Below, one piece after another: positions 32,137-41,222 of a DNA stretch of 64,000 nucleotides (positions within the stretch are counted from its first letter, which is position 1; each line of letters opens with the position of its first letter). Origin of the DNA: Phytophthora colocasiae. Its lineage: Eukaryota; Oomycota; Peronosporomycetes; Peronosporales; Peronosporaceae. The translations under genes were made by a program, and so were the position numbers. Location: assembly GCA_018806915.1 (NCBI GenBank), contig JAGKQI010000064.1:992001-1056000 (forward strand). Reading direction: 5' to 3'. The notes beneath the pieces are model-generated. The model had not been told where the DNA came from. It saw only the letters and a program-made list of their open reading frames with translations, and ran no database searches.

Positions 32137-33147
32137 TCACGCCTCAGTCTTGGAGCGTTTCGAGCCTTTATTACTGTCGCGGCGTTCATGCATCTCACGC
32201 AAAAGAACTTTCTTCTCGTCTTTAGTTGCACTTGGACACCGAGTGAGCCAGTGGTCCCCTTTACATTTGAGGCACCCACCGGTTGGCGGCTTAGAGTCTA
32301 CTGCCTTCCCATTATTCTGCTTCCAGGAAGCAGCTTTAGCAGGCTGTTTGCCGCTAACCTTTTCCACTTTCCGGTGTTTAAGCCGAGGTTGGGGCGATTC
32401 ACTGTCGTTCGTGTTGTCTTTCCTCTTGCGGTCGCTCTGGTCTTTCGTCCGTGAGCGTTTACGACGCTGAAAGTCACGGTCCTGTTCAAATGCTTTCGCC
32501 AGTATGAGCTTGAACAGCTCCTTCTCACAATCCTTGGCCACTCTAGCCTGATACTTGACTGTGGTTGTCACCTCGTCACGCAAGCTGCGCGGTTGGAGTG
32601 ACTCCATCAATAACTTGCACTTCAGACGGGAGCCTTCGTTTCCGGTGAAAAACTCTTGCCAACCTTGTTCCTCTATGAATTCTCTGCTTCGAGCAAAAAA
32701 TTGCATTATTCGCTCTTTTACGTCGCTCTCGGTCATGTCGATAGTTACATTTTCCTTGAACACAGTCGCGACGTCTGGAACAGAGTTGTTCTTGACTGAC
32801 GAAATGATTTCGTCAATTTTTGTCAGGATGAAATCATCACTGACGGTATCAACGTTGACATTCCAGTCGAAGTCACACCAAACTCCAAGAAGTCGCTTGT
32901 CGAACGACTTCTTCACACTGACAAGCACCTCCGCCATTTTATCCGTGTCGTTATTGCATCTCATCGCCACCTCGTCCTCGTACTCGCGTCGAAGTTTCCG
33001 CCACCGCACTAAGGCGGCATGCGAAGTGCTCTTCAACTGCGGAGCAGCGAGTGGCATGAACAAAGCCATCGGTACAGTCGAACTTCCAGAAGAACCTGCC
33101 GTTGCTGGTGTCGGAAGAGTCGGGGTGTTGCGTGTTGTTCTTGTCAT
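32137..33147 (-). CDS. gag: Element A gag polyprotein
   Basis: An intact 336-residue ORF from the ATG at 33147 to a UGA at 32137-32139. The central part is the helical capsid-like region; basic residues (RRKRSRTKDQSDRKRK) precede one CCHC zinc knuckle, CLKCKGDHWLTRC at about 292-304, which binds the element RNA. The next codon after the UGA continues straight into the pol frame, so a Gag-Pol protein could be made by stop-codon readthrough. Confidence 0.85.
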   Translation of the reverse strand: MTRTTRNTPTLPTPATAGSSGSSTVPMALFMPLAAPQLKSTSHAALVRWRKLRREYEDEVAMRCNNDTDKMAEVLVSVKKSFDKRLLGVWCDFDWNVNVDTVSDDFILTKIDEIISSVKNNSVPDVATVFKENVTIDMTESDVKERIMQFFARSREFIEEQGWQEFFTGNEGSRLKCKLLMESLQPRSLRDEVTTTVKYQARVAKDCEKELFKLILAKAFEQDRDFQRRKRSRTKDQSDRKRKDNTNDSESPQPRLKHRKVEKVSGKQPAKAASWKQNNGKAVDSKPPTGGCLKCKGDHWLTRCPSATKDEKKVLLREMHERRDSNKGSKRSKTEA

Positions 33148-33175
33148 CTTTGGCCTTAACTGCTAAAGAATTCTT

Positions 33176-33592
33176 TGTAGTAGGTAGCGCTCGAAAGAAA
33201 ACCCAAAGACACTCGAAGGAAGCTGGCACTTCCTGTAAAGTATTATCGCCGAGTGTATTGAGCTGTCGACGAGCTGTCAAAAATGAAACTGAGAAAACTA
33301 AAACATGTATCCCGACTTGCTACGCTACACTACCATCACCAGCGTCCTAGTGATGGTATTCTATACGATAAAACTTCAACTGTGCCAGCTTGGGTAGACG
33401 AACAACTCAGGAGAACAGCCGGTAGAGCGTCAAACCACAATGACTTAACAGTAGGTGCTCAACTTCAACGCCATTGTCCTCTGAGCCACATCAATGTGGC
33501 TGACTGCAACCACATGATGCCGGTCAACATTGTTGTCGTACCCGACTGCATTGCGTGGGCATGGTTGGGCTTTCACACCACGACCCACTACA
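33176..33592 (-). repeat. 5-prime LTR of element A
   Basis: 417 bp, apparently identical to the left copy. The internal border forms a 12-bp palindrome AAAGAATTCTTT (33165-33176) instead of a clear tRNA primer site starting TGG. Confidence 0.92.
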
Positions 33593-33622
33593 ACAAATAA
33601 TTATTTTTTATTCACTGTGCAG

Positions 33623-34096
33623 TCATACAACCACAGAGTCCACTGACACTGGTGAGTTTGGAGGAAGCTTCTGCGCTGCATCAAGAGACTGCGACTGTGT
33701 ATCAAACAATAGCAGCTCTAGCAGCTCCACATCAACCGTTGAGGAAACGAGTACGTCCGAGAAGAAACCCATTGGGTAGTGCTGTTCAGGGCTGGTAGGA
33801 ACCACATTCATGTACGGAATCGGATCCAGGGCGATAGGAGTGACGACGTCTTGACAGATTTTCTTCATTGGCTGCTCTGTTGCCTCTTCGATTCGTCGAC
33901 GCTTTACGCGCTGCTCTCGTTGTCGCTGGTGGAGTCGCTGCTGGTTTGCGTTGGCCTTGCGACGGTGGAACTCGCACAACTTATGCAGTGATCCGTCGAT
34001 TTTAGTAGCGCGAACATTGGTGCAGACTTTGCTACGGTATCCGCACTGCATAAGCAGGGACGTGGACGTGGGGATATCGTCGAAGACGGCGAGCAT
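33623..34096 (-). CDS. Cys/His-HRRKAN family member 3, intact
   Basis: 157 residues from the ATG at 34096; the frame is open further upstream but only from a GTG, and the N-terminus MLAVFDDIPTSTSLLMQ fits the relatives. The signature is CGYRSKVCTNVRATKIDGSL, then HKLCEFHRRKANANQQRLH and a basic RQREQRVKRRR. The middle holds Pro/Tyr-rich DPIPYMNVVP and the C-terminus has VDVELLELLLFDTQ followed by an acidic/Val end. The spacing C-x6-C-x15-C-x2-H suggests one metal site, and the basic stretch suggests nucleic acid binding and nuclear location. Function unknown. Its 3-prime flank carries retrotransposon A. Confidence 0.75.
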   Translation of the reverse strand: MLAVFDDIPTSTSLLMQCGYRSKVCTNVRATKIDGSLHKLCEFHRRKANANQQRLHQRQREQRVKRRRIEEATEQPMKKICQDVVTPIALDPIPYMNVVPTSPEQHYPMGFFSDVLVSSTVDVELLELLLFDTQSQSLDAAQKLPPNSPVSVDSVVV

Positions 34097-34581
34097 GGAG
34101 GTACGATACTTGTAGTTGTGACGGTTGAAAGTACGTCGATAAACACTCCGCACGTTCGTGGAAGCAGCGCTACAGGGGGAGGCGGTTTTTGCCACCGAGA
34201 AGCGAAAGCATGCGGAACCTATATGCAGTTGCAGACAGTAATTTGTTGCAGGCTGTTACAACGTGCAAGTCTTCGTGTCAACGAACTACTGTGCAACAAT
34301 GTACAGGCTGATGGCTCATCACACGGGTGGAGCGTAGAAAAGTGAATCTTCCGTCAAATGACGTAGTTACGGCTACTTGACGGAGCTTGTCGCTGTGAAG
34401 ATGTAGCGCGCTGGCGTGTAGCGGCATGCAACACTGAAGGCCAACGAATTGCCCTCGTCGACACGAGCGAGTATTATCATCTTTTGCTGACCAAGCAGTT
34501 GCGCCAATCCGGCGGAATCACAAGTGAATCTACGGTCTCCAGCCACAATTGCCATTCGATATGATCGCTGTATTGGACAAA
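34097..34581. other. Gap, no gene seen
   Basis: Upstream region of family member 3 and left flank of the relic member 4. No supported feature. Confidence 0.4.
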
Positions 34582-34857
34582 GTACCAACCTCCACGTCGC
34601 TCCTCATGCAGTGTGGGTACTGCAGCAAAGTCTGCACCAACATCCACGCCACGAATCTCGACGGAGAATTGCACAAACTCTGCGAGTTCCACCGACGCAA
34701 GGCGAACGAGAATCAGTAACGCTTGCACCAACGACAACGGCACAGAAGACGAGCTGAAGATGCCGCAGACAACCGTCCGGTCAAAAGAACTTGTCTGAAT
34801 GCTGAAGCAGATTTGGAACTCTATAAATACACGGATGTCCCGGGCGCCATTTTGTTT
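34582..34857 (+). pseudogene. Cys/His-HRRKAN family member 4, relic
   Basis: Reads from a typical VPTSTSLLMQCGY into CSKVCTNIHATNLDGELHKL and CEFHRRKANENQ, after which a TAA stop replaces the expected second Gln codon (one C-to-T change from CAA would do it). The basic stretch LHQRQRHRRRAED continues in frame after the stop. The conserved Arg of CGYRSK is Cys here. No starting ATG before the signature other than the internal Met is seen, and the C-terminal motif is missing. A dead copy in plus orientation. Confidence 0.7.
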
Positions 34858-34859
34858 GC

Positions 34860-35817
34860 GGTTTCCTTTTGTTGTAAGGATATATATTATTGCATTACTG
34901 GTTACGGGATTTCACGTATCGCGTGACGCGGACTCCAATCTCGCTGAATTATTATAATACAACGGGGCACTCCACTTAGCAGTACTGATATAGCTGAGGG
35001 ATGTCTCGCAAAACTGACGAGATGGCTCAAAGATGCTTCATTGGCGACACCAGCCGACCTTCTCGACGGAGACTGCCCATTCCCAGCCTAATGCAGTCAC
35101 CAAGATCTGGCGAATGCTCCATGGCACAAATACCTTCCGAAGGTATCTCTGTCTAAGTCCTTCGCGCATATATGACGAGGTTCTGGACGGGGAAGGCGAA
35201 GCCCATGGGAATTTTCAAGGGCACGTCACGACTTGCTCACGAATCAACGGCGACAAGCTCATTTCCTAGCTGAAGTGCTACCGTCTGAACGGCATGCGCA
35301 AAACTCTCCTTCTGTAACGGCGAATTTGCCCACGCAAGTGAAAAATTGCAAGTACGAATCTACAGTGAAGATTCTACACCAAGTGAGATGAGGGAAAGCC
35401 ACAGCAATTCTCCATAGTAACTACGGCTCGTTGAGGTGGGAGTTGATCGGATAAAGCTCGCTGGTTTATGGTAGGACGGTACTTGAGCCTCAAGTTGAGG
35501 AGGTCACTGTTTTCGATCACGAACATCAATTTGTAAAACGGGAATGTGTTCCCGTAACAAGTCGGTTATCTAACGCAAGTCCGATCCAATATGGATCCAT
35601 CCCCTTCGATCACGCTTTCCTGGCTAGAGAGCATGCCAGCTCTTTTTCTCGGCAAAAGTATGCTGGATATTGCCAACAACTACAGTACGCTGCCAGCGTC
35701 TTCTTTCGATGTTAAACATGATCCTGATGCGAGTGAGCACAGCAACTACTACACGCAGTTCCTGTCGGCCATTATTCATTTTACCACCACAACTCGTGTT
35801 GCCACCCCTTATTCACT
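34860..35817. other. Gap with possible old gene relic
   Basis: On the plus strand one frame from about 34977 to 35720 has only five internal stops in some 245 codons and protein-like stretches (AKLTRWLKDASLATPADLLD; EPQVEEVTVFDHEHQFVKRE). This may be a decayed gene of unknown kind. An initiator-like TCATTTTACCA at 35776-35786 precedes family member 5. Confidence 0.3.
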
Positions 35818-36294
35818 ATGTTCGCCTACGTTGACGCAGCCCCTTCCTCCACCTCGCTCTTGATGCAGTGTGGATACCGCAGCAAGGTCTGCACCAACCA
35901 CCGAGCTACCAAGATCGATGGCACGCTCCACAAGCTCTGCGAATTCCACCGACGCAAGGCGAATCTAAACCAGCAGAGGTTACACCGTCGCCAGCGAGAA
36001 CAACGAGCTGCTCGCGAATTGTGTACGACAGTTGCGCACCGTTCGATCAAGAAACACCGACCAAACCCGGAAGCTACGCTCGACCCAGTGTTTCCATTTA
36101 TGTGCGACTTTGCCACAAACGAAACGAGCGAATACAGTGGCGTCGGAGGACCTTGTCTGCCGAAAATCGGCACTCCAGACATGGATTTCGTGGAGCTTCT
36201 CCTGATCGACATGCAGTCACCCCCGGTGGAGTCGTTTTCATCTACCGGTTGTGTGTCGGCATCAGCTGATGACAACAACGCGGTCATTGTCTAA
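35818..36294 (+). CDS. Cys/His-HRRKAN family member 5, intact
   Basis: 158 residues from the ATG at 35818. N-terminus MFAYVDAAPSSTSLLMQ, signature CGYRSKVCTNHRATKIDGTL, then HKLCEFHRRKANLNQQRLH and the basic RRQREQRAAREL. The C-terminus carries DMDFVELLLIDMQSPP and ends in acidic Asp-Asp-Asn-Asn and hydrophobic Val-Ile-Val. Very similar to member 6 at 37.2 kb, so these two arose by a recent tandem duplication. An initiator-like sequence lies about 40 bp upstream. A putative small nuclear zinc-binding protein of unknown function. Confidence 0.78.
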   Translation: MFAYVDAAPSSTSLLMQCGYRSKVCTNHRATKIDGTLHKLCEFHRRKANLNQQRLHRRQREQRAARELCTTVAHRSIKKHRPNPEATLDPVFPFMCDFATNETSEYSGVGGPCLPKIGTPDMDFVELLLIDMQSPPVESFSSTGCVSASADDNNAVIV

Positions 36295-37173
36295 GAATAC
36301 AGGATAATGTCAATTGTTGTTCACGTCGCCTAAGCAATTGCTTTTTGTATTTCTGTTCGAGCGTGGCCTGAGATGGCTCCAAGACCAACTTAAGCTGGTA
36401 CACCATGCCATGGTCCATAGGTCTTGGTTGTGCCTCCCCGAAATGATCCGTTACGAACGCAAGCTATGACTCATATATTATAGCGGCAACGGATAGTAAG
36501 GTCTCCAATGAACAGTCTTCACCGCCATCAACTTCTCTGTTAGCCATCTCATGCGAGGCGTAGCGGAACATTGAAGGATCGCTTCAAAAGTTATTCACCG
36601 AAAATTATCCATGTACTGTCGACGGATGGATACGACGCATCCCGTCAGGGGTGTCATACACAGACCGGCTAGATCGCTCGCTTCAACGCGACAAGCCTGC
36701 AGCTTGGGCACAAATCGAGAGATGGCTGCACCGCGTTCGATTCGTGCCTTGTCACGCTGGACAGTTTCCCGCGAAGGGCATGAAGTAGACTGCGTGCACT
36801 TCTCCTCCGAGGATGAATTTTGGTCCGGATGTCGGCAAATTTTATCCATCCCAATCACTGAAAAGTCTTGTTGTCTCCAGTGGCCTGTGCATTGCAATGC
36901 AGAGCAAGCAGCCACAGCAAATTCCTTTGCATTGGTGTCGCTATCTCTGCAGCGACTGTCAAGCCAACATGCTTGTCTTTGCCTGGTCAGAGGCTTTATG
37001 CACTTGATTCCGAGGCCGAAGACTATATATATCGGCTGAGACGAGATGGCCGGGGCAAGAGTGAAGCTGATGAACCCATTTTGCGGACAGCGTGGATATC
37101 GAGCGAGATCTAGTGAAACGACAAAAATCCTCCTCTGCAATCGAGTCAAGGCGACATGTCAAGGATCTTGACA
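36295..37173. other. Gap between family members 5 and 6
   Basis: Long overlapping ORFs on both strands at 36595-37149 (184 codons minus, 142 codons plus) have no recognisable domain. They mirror one another and may be chance frames or a decayed transposon. Confidence 0.35.
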
Positions 37174-37196
37174 GCTCACTTCATAACTCAATTTGC
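37174..37196 (+). promoter_or_regulatory. Initiator plus flanking core promoter element of member 6
   Basis: GCTCACTTCATAACTC followed by CAATTTGC (37189-37196) resembles the oomycete initiator joined to the flanking promoter region (MAWTTTNC), with the second part an exact match. It lies about 40 bp before the ATG at 37235. Confidence 0.45.
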
Positions 37197-37234
37197 GGTC
37201 TACTAACCACAACTACAGCACTGCTACTCTCAGT

Positions 37235-37717
37235 ATGTTCGCCTTCTGCGACGAAGCCCCCTCCTCCACTTCACTGCTCATGCAGTGCGGGTACCGCAGC
37301 AAAGTCTGCACCAACCTCCGCGCCACCAAGCTCGATGGTACATTGCACAAGCTCTGTGAATTCCACCGACGCAAAGCGAATCTGAACCAGCAGCGGCTGC
37401 ATCGTCGCCAGCGCGAGAAGCGCACGCGCTGTCAGAGTGAATCTTCGTCGGAGGAGAGTGAGTCGACCAAGGATTACATGGTGAAGAAGGCTCGCCCGAA
37501 TCTCGAGCCAATGGTGCACTCGCCCACCGATGGCTGCTACTACCAACCCCAGTATACCCCGATTGCCAACACCAGCGCGTTCCCGAAGCTCGGGTCGGCG
37601 GACATGGATTTCCTCGAACTGCTTCTGCTTGACATGCAACCTCAGTCGTTACCACCGCTCGATACATTCCTACCATCAAGTTCGACGGCCGATGACAACA
37701 ACTCGATCGTTGTATGA
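37235..37717 (+). CDS. Cys/His-HRRKAN family member 6, intact
   Basis: 160 residues from the ATG at 37235. N-terminus MFAFCDEAPSSTSLLMQ, signature CGYRSKVCTNLRATKLDGTL, then HKLCEFHRRKANLNQQRLH and the basic RRQREKRTR. A Ser/Glu-rich stretch follows (SESSSEESES), likely phosphorylated, then a Tyr/Pro-rich part and the conserved ADMDFLELLLLDMQ. The end again has Asp-Asp-Asn-Asn and a Val tail. Clear tandem sister of member 5. The family is unnamed to me. Confidence 0.78.
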   Translation: MFAFCDEAPSSTSLLMQCGYRSKVCTNLRATKLDGTLHKLCEFHRRKANLNQQRLHRRQREKRTRCQSESSSEESESTKDYMVKKARPNLEPMVHSPTDGCYYQPQYTPIANTSAFPKLGSADMDFLELLLLDMQPQSLPPLDTFLPSSSTADDNNSIVV

Positions 37718-38675
37718 AAACAAGCAACGGTAATTGTCGTAAAAGTTGCCGCAAAAGCTAGCGTACATGTATAAAGTTGTGTGCAAATGAAGCGTGCAGT
37801 TCTTGATTCACTAAAACTTGCACGTGTACTGTTTTCTACTTACGACTCAGAGTCATTCAGCGGAACGGTGGATTTCAGCCTGCCGACCAAGTTGTAGACT
37901 GTTTGCCCCGATTTTTTTGGCTACGCAATGGTCGTCACGGTGTACAGTACTGTATAAATTATATCGCCGAGTGTGCACCTCTCCGGCGCTGCAACTGACT
38001 GCTTCACTTCGACAGACCGCTAATGACGTAAGTACGTGCGTCGGTGGGCCGCAATTCGGCGCAGTGCCGCCGGCACTACGGCCCGTAGTACGGGCAGTGG
38101 CACTGCCACACTTCAACCGCTTCATGTATTATTTATTGTGTAGGCATGCAGCGACCGATACATGTACAGTTGAATCAAGCCGGGGGAGAATGATGCCTTC
38201 GTTGCCGCGAGCCGGATGTAATCGTGCTCGTCCGACCGAAAGGTAGCGCAAGATGACCTCCGCCAGTCGTAAGCCCTGCAACAACATTGAACCTGCGCGG
38301 CACCAGTCAATTGCCGCGGTTGCTACGGGCCATTGATGCCTTGACGCCTTTGGCGTTGGGGCCGGAGGATTTTTTCGGCGGGGCCTCTAGTTGACGCAAC
38401 TTTCCCATTTGCCGCGCGCATTGGCGAAAGCAGAGCCGAGCCGGCGAAGGACACTCCATTTGCCCATCACCAGGGGGGGCAATCGAAGTACCACTGGTCA
38501 ACACCCACTTACTGACCACTTTCCATGACGGTCGCCAAGAGTCGACATGTGCAAATCGAGACACCGCCTCGTCTGCTCTAACGAATAGTACTCGTCGAAG
38601 TCGCCCCATGGGTGTCATTCCGCAAACGCCCGCCTGCGGTGAACTTCACCTAAACTTTAGCCTAAAGAGCTCACC
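37718..38675. other. Gap with GC-rich palindromes
   Basis: No gene supported. Contains the palindrome cluster at 38063-38107. ORFs at 37818-38246 and elsewhere show no domain. Confidence 0.4.
38063..38107. repeat. Three overlapping short palindromes
   Basis: AGTGCC/GGCACT (38063-38077), ACTACG/CGTAGT (38075-38089) and GGCAGTG/CACTGCC (38093-38107) follow one another. The region could fold into hairpins. Similar GC-rich hairpins occur near ends of some transposons, but no partner is seen. Confidence 0.6.
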
Positions 38676-39170
38676 ATGTCTTCTCCAAGTGTCACGCCGC
38701 TCTCGCGCGAGATGCAGTGCGCCTACCGCAGTAAGTTCTGCGACGCGCCACGCGCCACCAAGCTCGACGGCACGTTGCACAAGCTCTGCGACTTCCACCG
38801 CCGCAAGGCCAACGCCAACCAGCAGCGACTGCACAAGCGCAAGAAGCGCATCCTCGAGCAACAGGCTGTGGCCGCTGGCCTCCCTGTCGATCCACAGACG
38901 CCCCGGACCGCGAAGCGTATGCGACTCAGCCCCGACAGCCCGCAGAGCACGACGGAACCCGTCGATGGCCTCATGTTCCAGAGCAACTTCGACCTGCTTG
39001 AAGTTCGCATCCTCGAAGTGCTGCTGTTCGGATCGGACTGCACGAGCACGCGGCAGCCTGCTCAAGTGATGATCAAGGACGAGAGCGAGCTTTGCCCCAT
39101 GTCCCCCACGACGCCTTCCATGGTGAACTCGGTGCCCGTGTTTGACGATGCATGGTCTGTGACGCTGTGA
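38676..39170 (+). CDS. Cys/His-HRRKAN family member 7, divergent and intact
   Basis: 164 residues from the ATG at 38676. Signature CAYRSKFCDAPRATKLDGTL, then HKLCDFHRRKANANQQRLH and the basic KRKKRILEQQ. The C-terminal motif is changed but present: LEVRILEVLLFGSD. A Ser/Pro stretch (SPDSPQSTTEP) and a DAWSVTL end differ from members 5 and 6. Codon use is more GC-rich than the neighbours (many C/G third positions), suggesting a copy under stronger selection for expression. The first Cys follows a short Ser/Pro N-terminus. Confidence 0.78.
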   Translation: MSSPSVTPLSREMQCAYRSKFCDAPRATKLDGTLHKLCDFHRRKANANQQRLHKRKKRILEQQAVAAGLPVDPQTPRTAKRMRLSPDSPQSTTEPVDGLMFQSNFDLLEVRILEVLLFGSDCTSTRQPAQVMIKDESELCPMSPTTPSMVNSVPVFDDAWSVTL

Positions 39171-39517
39171 GGCAACAAACATGGATGGAAACCTATGTAC
39201 TAACGTGAACTACCGCACCTAGTGCGACGAAGAACTATACCATACTAAATACAACGTTGACTTAAACTCGAAGATCTTTTGTACGTGAAGTTGTGAGTCA
39301 TTTCGATGCTAATTAATCAAGAGGAAACAATCTTTATTTAGGACTTCGATCACATGTAGATTTCTAGCTAGTTGCGCTTACCAGCGTGTGCAAGCTGTAG
39401 CTTAGCTAGCAGGCTGGTTCATATTTAGAGACGTGCAGGATTCAGTTGGAGAGGTAAGGTGGCAAGTTCCTCTGCAATCGTTAGGCGGAGAACGCTAGCC
39501 AGTGGCACCCAGCGGCT
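39171..39517. other. Gap, no gene seen
   Basis: Convergent 3-prime flanks of family members 7 and 8. No further feature recognised. Confidence 0.5.
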
Positions 39518-39931
39518 TTACGCGGTTCGGCTTGTGCCCAACAGAGCGACCAGCAGCTCAATGTCTTCCGGATTCAGATCGGCAGGCTCCTCAAGTGGCT
39601 CGGGGATATCCCACATGTCGAGATCGTCATCTGTATCGAGCTCCAGCGGGATCTCCGCCTTTAGAAATTCCTCCACCATCATCTGAAAGTCATCACTGCA
39701 AACTTGTACGGCTGCGAGCTGACGGTTAAGCTGTTGCTGGCGACGCTGTTCTCGAAGACGACTCTGCATCTCGCGCTGGGTCTTGTTAGCCTTTAGTCGA
39801 TGTGTCTGGCAGAGCTTATGTAACGTGCCATTGCGCTTGCGAGCCCGCTCGTTCGGGCAAGGTTTGCTGCGGTAGGTGCACCGCAGCTCAAGCGGGACGG
39901 AACCCTGTGCAAAGCTGTTGTTCTGGCTCAT
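39518..39931 (-). CDS. Cys/His-HRRKAN family member 8, most divergent
   Basis: 137 residues from the ATG at 39931. Signature CTYRSKPCPNERARKRNGTL, then HKLCQTHRLKANKTQREMQ and the basic SRLREQRRQQQ. The second half is strongly acidic (LELDTDDDLDMWDIPEPLEE) and ends PEDIELLVALLGTSRTA, the family C-terminal motif in short form. The acidic region with hydrophobic residues looks like a transcription activation domain. An imperfect initiator/flanking promoter word (ATATTTGC) is found on the minus strand near 39960. Confidence 0.75.
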   Translation of the reverse strand: MSQNNSFAQGSVPLELRCTYRSKPCPNERARKRNGTLHKLCQTHRLKANKTQREMQSRLREQRRQQQLNRQLAAVQVCSDDFQMMVEEFLKAEIPLELDTDDDLDMWDIPEPLEEPADLNPEDIELLVALLGTSRTA

Positions 39932-41222
39932 TCTGTGTGGTGGAGTAGTGCTGCTTCAAAGCAAATATTGCAATGCCTACACCTGAGCAGTGAGAGGAGC
40001 AAACCCGACAGCTACCTCGCCGACATGAGATTGAGATGGAGCTACATGACTCGAGAGCTTCAGTGCGTCCGTTGTTGTGCCTCACCGAGGAGCCTGCAGT
40101 GACGAGGCGAGATACTTAGTCAGGATTTCCCTCCTGAATATTCGGCAAATATCCCTCTCGAAACTTGAAAAAATCACGCTCAGAGCAGATCATCAGCTTG
40201 TGCCGTCGGTCCACCCTAGAGACCATCACTGTAAAATGTCTACATCGTCTCAGTGTCGCAGTGTGGATTTTGACAAAGGGGGAACTTCACTCATGAGCTC
40301 CGCTAAATGCGCGCAACGTTGCAGGAGCGCCGCGCTCCGAGCGCGGGGCACAATTTGTGAGTAACGTGACCCATGTAAGCAAGTCAAATGATTGAGGGGC
40401 ATCGTACGCTCAGCCTAACTAACCGATCCAGCCTCCAGTGTACATTGCCATGCCTGTGTATATGCCATTGACAGATCGCACTGGTACTATACTACAGTCT
40501 ACTACAGACTGCATGTACTACAGTCTGTAGTACAGATCAACATGCTGCCAATAAACGCCTCTACTAGTAAAATGGAGCTTCCAGGCACCACCTCTTAGAT
40601 ATAGTATATCTATTGCTTTCACTTCAACTATTACCATTTAAATATTATATGTCCTGCGGATAGATACGCTTTATAACTCGATAACCTTTTAAATCCGGTT
40701 TGCTCACCCAAAACGTGTTTCTCGCACCAGCGGATCGCTAACGGATCCCTGCAACGTTCGACGAACAAGACATGACATCACTAATTTACGCATATCCGCT
40801 GTTGGGGCCAGTCAAAAGTCCAACGTAGCAGAGATCCCATAGCATTCGCCATGCTGGATTCGAGGTGGCTGGCTACACGGCTTTACCCACTGCCACAACA
40901 CGTTCGCGCTCACTCGGACGGCAGGAAGCTTGCAAGTGTCTTCGGCGATCCACTGGATGCCTGATGACGAGCCGCCAGCGGTCTTTTCCAACTGAACGTT
41001 CAGCCGTAGCGGGAAATAGCAGACTGGCACGCTCGGAATAGTGGTGCATCCGGTTAGATAAGACTTTCAGCCTCCTTACCAGCACTTCAACACCATAGGA
41101 CTAAATTAAGTAGCACTCAAGGCTGGGAATAGCTCTACCTCGATTGAAATGAGAGCGGAAATCCTGGTCAAAAGCAATCTGGCTCATCGGCTGTCAAGCT
41201 CGCTTTCTTCAGCCATTCTACA
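39932..41222. other. Gap of 1.3 kb with short palindrome
   Basis: No supported gene. ORFs at 40077-40364 and 40812-41085 lack domains. An inverted/direct repeat lies at 40491-40534. A CCATTCTACAAT word at 41213 resembles an initiator for the next gene. Confidence 0.4.
40491..40534. repeat. ACTACAG direct repeats and a 10-bp-arm palindrome
   Basis: ACTACAGTCT, ACTACAGACT and a third copy occur in a row; the last forms a palindrome with 10-bp arms (TGTACTACAG/CTGTAGTACA) around one T at 40514-40534. Confidence 0.7.

Larger units (their letters stand above)
27865..33592 (-). mobile_element. Ty3/gypsy LTR retrotransposon A, chromodomain type, recent
   Basis: A complete element with 417-bp LTRs that begin TGTAGT and end ACTACA, flanked by a 5-bp duplication ACAAA (27860-27864 and 33593-33597). 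The LTRs look identical by eye, so insertion was recent. Coding is on the minus strand. Order: gag with one zinc knuckle, then protease, reverse transcriptase, RNase H, integrase and chromodomain, the Ty3/gypsy order. A single in-frame UGA separates gag from pol. Pol has three frameshifts. The element lies 30 bp past the 3-prime end of the intact family member at 33623. Confidence 0.95.

Noticed and set aside
36595..37149. 184-codon minus-strand ORF and overlapping 142-codon plus-strand ORF
   Set aside because: Mutually overlapping, no domain, no start or splice context, unlikely residue composition.
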